Positions 55,475 through 64,000 of a DNA stretch of 64,000 nucleotides are shown here, in pieces. The translations under genes and the position numbers were made by a program. Source of the stretch: Torymus aiolomorphi (Eukaryota > Arthropoda > Insecta > Hymenoptera > Torymidae). The stretch lies in NCBI GenBank assembly GCA_036365515.1, contig CM070874.1, positions 222,006,942 through 222,070,941 of the forward strand. The letters run 5' to 3'. The notes under the pieces are model-generated. The model had not been told where the DNA came from, searched no databases, and saw nothing but the letters and a program-made list of their open reading frames with translations. How positions within the stretch are numbered: position 1 is the first letter of the stretch; each line of letters begins with the position of its first letter.

Positions 55475-55836
55475 AATAATAATATTTATTAACCAGAGTA
55501 AACGTACAAGATTATACAAATTTACAATTACATGTGTAATCCATCAGAGGAACTAATTCCTTTTCGCTGGTCCGGCGCACTTAAATACTAACTTAGAACT
55601 AAAGTAATTTGGTTAGAATTTTGTTGACTTTTATAAGAATAAATAATTTAATGTAAATTTGGTTAGGAGTTTGTTGACTTTTATAAGAATAATTAATTTA
55701 TAAGTGTTGTATTAGGGGTTTCCTCTTATCCATTGTTTTAGTTTAATTTTTTTGGTATGCTTGTGTCTAATTGGTTTTAAGGCCATGTGATACTCATCGT
55801 GTTGGGTGTAGTCGATAATGTAGGTGGCGCCAACTA
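55475..55836 (-). mobile_element. LINE 3' end fragment with (ATT)n tail
   Basis: On the minus strand a short C-terminal frame (YIIDYTQHDEYHMALKP to QWIRGNP, stop at 55712) is followed by an AT-rich 3' UTR. That UTR carries a 45-bp block twice (TTCTTATAAAAGTCAACAAA) and ends in AATAAATATTATTATTATTA. This looks like a 5'-truncated LINE tail that abuts the long-TIR element. Confidence 0.5.
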
Positions 55837-55838
55837 GC

Positions 55839-57160
55839 CCAGGCGGTAGAGCAGTAAAATCAAGCTTTGGTGGACCTTCTTTGAAGTAGAGCATATTATA
55901 ACGTAGAAAGTTCCGAAATAATATGTAGAAAAAGAATCCGAGTTTGCCTATTGAAAAAAATGTCTGCTAAATTCAGTATAGCAACAAATGTACCGAAATA
56001 ACGTAAAAAGGCCTATTTTTCGGCATATTTTCTCTTATAACTTGAGAAGGAAGCGTTTAATCGAAAATAGTCATAGGACATTTTTTGTTTATCTGATGTT
56101 TTTCTACAAAGTTAATGTATTTCCGAATCGAAAAATTTTATTTTGCGCTAACAATGAGTAAAAAACCGTTAAAAATGATATGTAAAATTTAACTAATTTT
56201 TAAGAGGCGTAAAAATCAATGAATGTTAATGAAAATTTGTGAAATGGCAGCTCATTATATGATAATACTACATAAAAAAATTCAGGATGATCGACGGTGT
56301 AGTTTTCCAGTACGGCTGTTGTTAACTAAAAATTTATAACAATTTTGTTGCGTGCCATGGGTATAAATAAAGACTCCAGGCGGTCGCTGAATTTTTTACA
56401 CATACTTTGGCTTATAGTTAATAATATGCAATATCAAAAATAGCCTTTTTTGCATTATACGGGTGCTTTAGAATTTTTATAATTTTTTCAATTTTTTTTT
56501 TTTATAAATAAATGCAATTACATGAAAACGGCTCGATGAAAATGCCATGTTAGAAAAGGCTTGAGAAGCTGATTAAAAAACGCTTTAATCGAGCTAAAAC
56601 CGATCCGGTTCAAATGACTACAACCGGAGATATTAGAGCTTTAAGTCAACCTAAATTTGCGGCTGACTTAAACGTGAAGTAGACAAATAAAAAATGTAGT
56701 GTTGTAACTAATTGTAAGAGCTTTCAATATCCGTTGAGTGCATTTCCGGCACTTATTTGCTTCATTAAATATAAATTATGAAAGGAAGCCTGATCGTTGA
56801 AATTTCTCGGCGGAACGGCGCGGGAGGCGGAGTGGGGATGACTGCGAGCAGCTGTGCTGCCACGCGGCACTGTCCCTTCAAAACGGATATGCGCGATAAA
56901 ACTTAACTTTTCTCGGGAACGAATTAACTTATAGACTTCATTTTTTTTAAATTTGATATTGCAAATCGAGAGGAATAGGAATTTCGCATTTAAAATTATG
57001 TAAATAAATAAATTCTAAGTGAATTTTACGCATGAAGAATTAAGCAATTTTTTTTTCATTAAAAATTTATTTATGACATGAAATTAATGTTTTTAAAGTA
57101 AATTAATGACTAACAGATTATTCTAAATTAATGATTTTGCAATTTATTTGTAAAAAATGT
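55839..57160. repeat. Left terminal inverted repeat
   Basis: It carries the landmarks CCTTCTTTGAAGTAGAGC, CGGCATATTTTCTCTTATAA, a GC-rich patch (CGGAACGGCGCGGGAGGCGG, about 56811) and TTTCTCGGGAACGAATTAAC. All recur in reverse in the right arm. It is non-coding apart from chance ORFs. Confidence 0.9.
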
Positions 57161-57229
57161 GTATTTTTATTATAAATATATTTAAATTAAACAGTATATT
57201 TTTTCATTGTATGTAAATATATTGTTATG

Positions 57230-57662
57230 TTAACATCTATACAAACTGAATAACTTCAATTCAGGTAAACGAACTGTATTAGTGGATCGGCAGGTAAAAG
57301 CGGTCTATTGTACTCCAGGTAGGTAACCGTTTGTATTGACACGAAAGGTACGAAGGTCAACGCACTTTGTAATCCCCCCCCCCTGTTTGAAATCTTAGTA
57401 TATGTTTCCCTTACACGGCTACATGGCCAGTCGGGTGAGACGAACCAATCAGAGATGCTGTCGTTCTTGGAATGAACGGCATCCCGCAACACTTATGAAA
57501 ACCGTCCTTTATAATAGTATAGGTTGTGTAGAGCAGTCTCTAACGTCTTTCAGTCGGTTAGTCTGGAAGCGTCCTTAGTAGCAATCACTTGGCGTCATAG
57601 TTTACCAGTTAAAAGTTAGTTTTCAAAGTGTATTTTCGCATACTTATATATAAAATTGGAGA

Positions 57663-57733
<71 letters not shown>

Positions 57734-57734
57734 T
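57230..57734 (+). promoter_or_regulatory. Putative promoter and first non-coding exon of the TIR-element gene
   Basis: This interior segment lies upstream of the gene. TATAATAGTATAGG (57511) followed by CTTTCAGTCGG (57548) resembles a TATA plus initiator pair. A (TA)n microsatellite fills 57667-57730. A consensus donor (CAT|GTAAGT) starts at 57735 and an acceptor (TATTTTGCAG) ends at 57858, which defines a 124-bp 5' UTR intron. Confidence 0.55.
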
Positions 57735-57874
57735 GTAAGTATTCTGTTCCTATGATTGAAATACTAAAAATTTTAGAGAACATTCCTATATCAATAATAT
57801 CATTTCAATAAATTATAAAGTCGCTGCTAAATACTATATAGCACATATTATTTTGCAGCTTCTATTCTAATGTA

Positions 57875-59395
57875 ATGGCTGATCAAGTGGATTGTATGAT
57901 TTGTGAAAAGTCGCTAAATATCGGTGCTATTCGTACATTGAAAGAAGAAAGTATTCGAAGTTGCGTCGCATCAAGCATAAGGAGACAAGACAAAAAACAT
58001 TTGCAATTTCGGAAATTCAGTTCCATTAATGTTCATGCTAATTGTGCGAAATCTTATACATGGGAAAAGAATATACAAGCAGCAGAGAATAAATTAAAAT
58101 CATTGCCAGGTATTTCTACACGTGCTTCTACAGGCGCCGATTTTAACTTTGCAAAATTTTGTTATATTTGTGGAAAAGATGCTAGCGATGATTTTATAGA
58201 AAAACAAAAAAAAAACTAGCTGCAAATATTCGACAAGTGGTTTATTTTATATCTAAAACTGGCAGCAGGACTACTTTACTCAACAAATTACAAAAAGTCG
58301 ATGACAGAGAATGCTCAGAAGTATATAATCGAATAATAAAAGTTGAGGATTTGGTAGCTGTAGGCGCTCGATACCATCAAAGCTGCTATAAATTATTATA
58401 TAATAAATTTAGAAAAGAGTAGAAATGAAGACACTAATACCTATAAAGCCGCAAAATTTATTGCAAATTATATAACGGAAAATAAAGAAGAATGCCAGTT
58501 TAGTGTACGAGAAATATTGCAGAATTTTGTAAGTGTCGAATGGCCTAACACAAAATATTTAAAAAATTATTTAATTGATATTTCTGGAACAGACATTATT
58601 ATTCACACTTCCAAATACGGGCCGATAATCACATTTCTCAACATTGGACATAAAATTTTAACTGACAATTGGTACAAAAATAAATGTAAGGATGAAACAG
58701 CAGAGCGCAAACGAATTATCCAAAGTGCTAGAAAAATTATTTTGGAAAATATTCGCGGAAAAGTGTACGATTGTAACTCTTATCCGTCTCCAGATAACTT
58801 TCTTTCAGATGTTTCAACTGTTATTCCAGAAACTTTACAAGAGTTACTAAAAGAAATTATTTTGAAAGATAAGCGTACGGCTGATAAATATATTACTAAA
58901 ATTAATAGTATTGCGCATGCTATTATAGCAGCTGCTCGGCCGAGATCATTTTTATCGTCTTTGCAAATTGGACTAGCAGCAATGCTTTCAAAAAAATATG
59001 GATCGAAGGAACTCATACAAATATTGAACACTCTGGGTTTCAGCGCCTCGTATGAAGAATGCCAGTTATTTGAATCGTCTGTTTTGTTGCACCCTCAAAC
59101 TCTGCTATATAATAATTCTTATACCCAATATGTATTTGATAATGCAGACCACAGCATAAACACCTTGGACGGCAAAAATACATTTCATGCGATGGGAGGT
59201 ATTGAAATTGTAACGCCACGTTCATCTGTCACTGGTAGCACACCCGTTCCCAGGCTAAAGAAAATTCCCAGTGCTGATGTTATAGGATCGTTTGGTAAAG
59301 AAAATGTAGATGAGTTAGAGAACGTGGAAGTCGAAATAAATGAAGAAGGACCTACACCTATTTTTTCGGACAGTGAAAGCGACGAAGAACCATAA
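57875..59395 (+). pseudogene. Unknown Cys/His-rich protein of the TIR element, two frameshifts
   Basis: The first Met after the 5' UTR intron starts MADQVDCMIC. Residues C7/C10 with H54/C57, and C96/C99 with a later HQSC, form two CxxC...HxxC zinc-type modules. A poly-A run near 58207-58216 shifts the frame to 58237-58422. A second shift near 58410 restores the first frame, read to 59395. The C-terminal third has QYVFDNADHSINTLDGKNTFH, an acidic tail (ESDEEP) and, after the stop, PVKKRKF, a nuclear-signal-like end. I recall similar DNADH...LDG...TFH proteins in other invertebrates but cannot name a family. It may be an unassigned or internally deleted transposase. Confidence 0.6.
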
Positions 59396-59560
59396 ACAGA
59401 AATCGAAACAAACGATACACGGCCTGTAAAAAAACGAAAATTTGTATAAATAGTTAATAAATTTATTAGAATGTTATTTTTTATACGTACTTTATTTTCC
59501 AGTTCCTCTCTCCATGTTTAATAGATTCATATTTACCAATATATAAACAGAAAAGATTAA

Positions 59561-60870
59561 ATTTTTTACAAATAAATTGCAAAATCATTAATTTAGAATA
59601 ATCTGTTAGTTATTAATTTACTTCAAAAACATTAATTTCATGTCATAAATAAATTTTTAATGAAAAAAAAATTGCTTAATTCTTCATGCGTAAAATTCAC
59701 TTAGAATTTATTTATTTACATAATTTTAAATGCGAAATTCCTATTCCTCTCGATTTGCAATATCAAATTTAAAAAAAATGAAGTCTATAAGTTAATTCGT
59801 TCCCGAGAAAAGTTAAGTTTTATCGCGCATATCCGTTTTGAAGGGACAGTGCCGCGTGGCAGCACAGCTGCTCGCAGTCATCCCCACTCCGCCTCCTGCG
59901 CCGTTCCGCCGAGAAATTTCAACGATCAGGCTTCCTTTCATAATTTTTATTTAATGAAGCAAATAAGTGCCGGAAATGCACTCAACGGATATTGAAAGCT
60001 CTTACAATTAGCTACAACACTACATTTTTTATTTGTCTACTTCACGTTTAAGTCAGCCGTAAATTTAGGTTGACTTAAAGCTCTAATATCTCCGGTTGTA
60101 GTCATTTGAATCGGGTCGGTTTTAGCTCGATTAAAGCGTTTTTTAATTAGCTTCTCAAGCCTTTTTTAACATTGCATTTTCATCGTGCCGTTTTCATGTA
60201 ATTGCATTTATTTATAAAAAAAAAAATTGAAAAAATTTAAAAAAATTCTAAAGCACCCGTATAATGCAAAAAAGGCTATTTTTGATATTGCATATTATTA
60301 ACTATAAGCCAAAGTATGTTTAAAAAATTCAGCGACCGCGTGGAGTCTTTATTTAAACCCATGGCACGCGACAAAATTGTTATAAATTTTTAGTTAACAA
60401 CAGCCGCACTGGAAAACTACACCGTCGATCATCCTGAATTTTTTTATGTAATATTATCATATAATGAGCTACCATTTCACAAATTTTCATTAACATTCAT
60501 TGATTTTTACGACCCTTAAAAATTAGTTACATTTTACATATCATTTTTAACGGTTTTTTACTCATTGTTAGCGCAAAATAAAATTTTTCGATTTGGAAAT
60601 ACATTAACTTTGTAGAAAAACATCAGATAAACAAAAAATGTCCTATGACTATTTTCGATTAAACGCTTCCTTCTCAAGTTATAAGAGAAAATATGCCGAA
60701 AAATAGGCCTTCTTACGTTATTTCGGTGCATTTGTTGCTATACTGAATTTAGCAGACATTTTTTTCAATAGGCAAACTCGGATTCTTTTTCTACATATTA
60801 TTTCGGAACTTTCTACGTTATAATATGCTCTACTTCAAAGAAGGTCCACCTCGAATGCTCTACCGCCTGG
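59561..60870. repeat. Right terminal inverted repeat
   Basis: Mirror of 55839-57160 with scattered substitutions (for example GGCCTTCTTACG against CGTAAAAAGGCC) and small indels. The outermost 35 bases match less well, including a 7-base insertion on the left. Confidence 0.9.
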
Positions 60871-60874
60871 ACTA

Positions 60875-61495
60875 AACTACTGTACGTTAAACAGAAGATG
60901 GCGCTGCAGATATGCTTAATCTATGCGTAGAACTTTTAGTTCCAAAAAACACTCACAGATGGCGTGCACTGAGAGAATTATTTTAATGTTAAAATTATTA
61001 TGTAATTATGGCAATGTATATTTCATAAAGAGTTAATACAAACCAATTTAACATAATGTTAACATTGTATTGAGCCATGGCTGCGTAACTAAAGTTATTT
61101 GCCAATAAAAAAACTACTATACTATAATGTTAACTTGGCATCGTATCATTCAGAGCTATTAACATGCCTATATTTAAATATTTCCAAATATACGCATTGT
61201 AACAGTTAAGTAAGTCACCATGTTCTTCTAAACAATTTCAATATGTTGCTGTAAATATTGATATTGTAATAGGCATAATAAGATATTGTAACAGTTACAA
61301 TATTGCACTTTCGAATTCAAACATATTCTTCTCTCAGTGCATAAAATAAGAAATAATTTTTTCTGATAAAAAATTATGAAAATGTTCGTATCAGGTTTAT
61401 AATTTTTTTTTAAACAACATTAAGTAAATTTTACGAGAATAAATGAGATTTTAAACGGATCTTTGTAAACATCGTATCAACATAGATTTTAAGGT
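60875..61495. other. AT-rich flank, no supported gene
   Basis: Two AGATGGCG(C/T) words (60896 and 60957) occur just outside the TIR; a GTGGCGCC word lies outside the left TIR. Nothing else is recognised. Confidence 0.45.
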
Positions 61496-61499
61496 TATG

Positions 61500-62560
61500 G
61501 TTAGAAAGTTGTAATTTAGCTTTTCGTACATGATTCTTTTATTGTAAAATTAATATTTCTCAAAAACCATTCCCAAAGCATAAAATCGGTTCACAAATTA
61601 AAGTATGCATCATATATTGTAATGTAATTCGCTTACTGATAGTAATTTCGTAGTACAGAATAGTACTGAGTAAAGCGATAATGGCACATTTATTAGTATT
61701 ATTAGAAACAACTTTTTTACAACATGCATTCTGAATTTTCTTATTTCTAATATAGCATTCATTATGAATTTTGTTATTTCTTATAAATCATGTACTATTA
61801 ATTTCTTATTTTTGTGACATACATTATTAATCTCTAATATCATATATCATGCTTTCTTAATACTTGTAAGCAATTGATCATATTATAAAAGCGAAGATCA
61901 TTGAATCAAAATCACATTTATTCTTAACTTATTAGAGACGGGAGTCTTGCTGAAAAATTTTCTTAGTCTCTTTTGAGTCATGAGTGTACAAATAATGGTT
62001 TTCTTATAAAATTCATATTTTTCAAAAACCATTTCCAAAGCTGAAAACCGGTTCACGAATCAATGTTTTCATCTTAAACTTTATAGAATTATTCTGTCAT
62101 GTAATGCAATCGCATACTGATAGTAATTTTGTGGTACATAATAGTACTGAATAAAGCGATAATAGCTCATGTATTAGTATCATTTGATATAACTGTTTTA
62201 CAACATGCATTATGAATTTTCTTATTTCTAATGTATCATGCACTATTAATTTTCTTACTTTTTATGTGTCGTGCATTATTTATCTCTATATCATGCTTTA
62301 TAAATAATCGTAAGAAACTGATCATTTTATAAAAGCGTTGAATCAAAATCGGATTTATCATTAGATTATTAACTTATTTAGAAACGGGAGTCTTGCTGAA
62401 AAATCTACTTGGCCTCTTTACAAAATTATACATTTTAAATTGTATAGAAATATTTTATGATGTTCTGCAATCGCATAGTGATAGTCATTTTGTAGTACAT
62501 AATAGTACCAAATAAAGCAACAATACATGCACTAGTACCATTAGATACAGCTCTCGTAAT
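61500..62560. repeat. Degenerate tandem repeat, unit about 450-480 bp, 2.3 copies
   Basis: TAGTACTGA(G/A)TAAAGCGATAAT occurs at 61661 and 62142, with a partial TAGTACCAAATAAAGC at 62503. GGGAGTCTTGCTGAAAAAT occurs at 61940 and 62386. Spacing varies through indels. AT-rich and non-coding. Confidence 0.8.
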
Positions 62561-62748
62561 ATAAAATACCAATAAAATTGTTTGCAAAATTACCATCTTA
62601 CTGATAGATTACAAGGCTTCCTGGTAAGACTGGGAAGTACATATCTATGCTCCTGTAGGCATCAGACACCCTGAGAGAATGACAAGAAGGACACATGTAT
62701 TAACTAATCTACCCATAATGCAGGTAGCATCCAGATTTCACTGTAATG

Positions 62749-62976
62749 TTAACCTCTTCTGATCGGCACTATGAACCGCTGGAAAAATAATAATGTAAAA
62801 ATAAATAAATAATATGTAAAAATTAATTTCAAATTTTTATATTCTATTTATTTTTGTTATTCTTCATTTAAAGAAAGAAATAACGTCAAAGGTTTCATTA
62901 AAAAAGCTTTGGGTTACCTCACAATCGTGACTTCAATATGCGTCCACATATGTGGACGTCGGTCAGAAGAGGTTAA
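62749..62976. mobile_element. 220-bp MITE flanked by TTAA, piggyBac-like
   Basis: TTAA at 62749-62752 and 62973-62976 flank terminal repeats CCTCTTCTGATCGGC and its near complement GTCGGTCAGAAGAGG (14 of 15). TTAA duplication is the hallmark of piggyBac-type elements. There is no coding capacity. An 18-bp perfect palindrome CGTCCACATATGTGGACG lies near the right end (62941-62958). Confidence 0.85.
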
Positions 62977-64000
62977 GGCATTAGCTATATCCCTTGCACT
63001 ACACTTTATCTTCTGTTAAGAACTGCATTGGCGCTGTTAATTAAATGCTTGTCAGTTTCACTGGTATGTGATGCCATTATACTTCATCGGGAGAAGTACA
63101 CTATATCGTCAACACAATATAGAGGTTAGAAACACCAGCGTGATATGATTTAAGAATCACTAGACGACTAAATGCTATTCCGATGAGAACTGTCGACGCC
63201 GTTGCACTCAAATGCAGTGGTTCTGCAACCGTTAACTTAAAAAACTACACTGAAAAAACAAACCAGACACTTTTACGAGTGAATGAAAGATGCTTTGAGG
63301 TTATGTAAGCCTGTTGCACTGATTAATTATGTACATCTACTTTGCCAATGAGAGAGCGGTCTCATCTCTTTCGGGGCAGGACCTGTGTTCCATGCGTTGA
63401 TTCGCGGTCCCAAGATTAGCGTACTATCTATAAATTCTGTCCAGTGGGCCCATGATATCTAAATCATCTTGAGGACATGGCCTGGTGCAGATATCTCTTG
63501 GGGTTGAAAAGAAATATTAAATCACTCTCCGGGTGATGGTTTTCTTGTGGGTTATAATAAAATACCACCTGACTAAGTAGTCAGCTCTATAGAAACTTGT
63601 TAATTGGATTCAGTCTCTTTGAGAAGCTGGAATTTAAAAAGATGATTTCATTGCGTTAAAACGATACAAACTTAAGACCCATACTAAACTTCTTTTTATG
63701 GAGGTTTACAGATAACGAAGACTCTTCTTGCATTAACATAAAATTCCTAGTATCGTTGTTAATCGTTATTTTACAGTATAATATCAGTTAACAAATAAGT
63801 TAGTCTTATGGTTCACTCGCTAAGAAGTCTGCGATATACATAATCATGTATGCTTGCACAACAGACACCATTAGCAGAAAAAATCTACACTGATTAAACT
63901 GAGATATATTTAACCTATAATTTGAGAAAAATCTATCTTCCTGAAGCGTAACTAACACATACACGGAATGATTCGATGTCCTTTTTCTACAGACCTATCC
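62977..64000. other. Unclassified sequence to window end
   Basis: Mixed composition, with no ORF, exon with splice sites or repeat unit that could be supported on either strand. Confidence 0.45.

Larger units (their letters stand above)
55839..60870 (+). mobile_element. DNA transposon-like element with about 1.3-kb terminal inverted repeats
   Basis: Arms of about 1,320 bp, left 55839-57160 and right 59561-60870, are high-identity reverse complements. They start CCAGGCGGTAGAGCA outside and end ATTTTTTACA-type sequence inside. The 2.4-kb interior holds one spliced gene with CxxC/HxxC modules. ACTA occurs next to both ends (55835-55838, 60871-60874) and may be a target duplication with end erosion. 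The superfamily was not recognised. Confidence 0.85.

Overview
The window is eukaryotic, AT-rich and dominated by transposable elements. It looks like an insect genome, probably Hymenoptera: Ty3/gypsy, copia, BEL/Pao, Penelope-like, I-like LINE and Transib families occur together, and the single recognisable host exon belongs to a Na+/H+ exchanger. The order is an inference. No bacterial features, CRISPR arrays or rRNA genes were seen.

Layout, left to right. 1-4120 is a degenerate Ty3/gypsy copy on the plus strand, cut by the window edge. 6195-10150 is a second copy on the minus strand, so the two form a tail-to-tail inverted pair. They share the same lesions in the reverse transcriptase and integrase active sites. 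Between them lie a near-perfect 600-bp foldback, a LINE 5' fragment and a tRNA-derived SINE-like sequence. 10410-14317 is a copia element on the minus strand with matching LTRs, an ATAAC target duplication and an intact 926-codon Gag-PR-IN frame, but a gutted RT. It appears to have landed in the LTR of the second gypsy copy.

13501-20476 and 20477-27449 are two nearly identical tandem copies of a 6.97-kb unit. One breakpoint lies in copia gag and the other in a Transib (RAG1-like) transposase gene that continues to 28997. Each unit carries a 5.1-kb LTR-flanked element with a 270-codon gag-like frame and no visible pol.

30609-34576 is a BEL/Pao element (GTATC target duplication, tRNA-Tyr primer site, Gag and protease present, pol deleted). 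It is followed by a 309-bp-period satellite. 37267-38937 is a LINE fragment on the minus strand. 40940-41142 is the exchanger exon, whose flanks are presumably large introns filled with repeats. 43770-44655 is a repeat array that switches orientation. 44662-48080 is an I-like LINE with EN, RT and RNase H and a (TAA)n tail. 49441-50560 is GC-rich and followed by nested palindromes. 51230-54330 is a Penelope-like element whose 853-codon RT/GIY-YIG frame has a single internal stop.

55839-60870 is the most unusual item: a 5-kb element with about 1.3-kb terminal inverted repeats around a gene of unknown function. That gene has a spliced 5' UTR and a protein with two CxxC...HxxC modules and a DNADH...LDGKNTFH motif. 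The right end holds degenerate tandem repeats and a 220-bp MITE flanked by TTAA. The genes do not form a pathway. The window records nested and rearranged mobile elements inside or beside one host gene.
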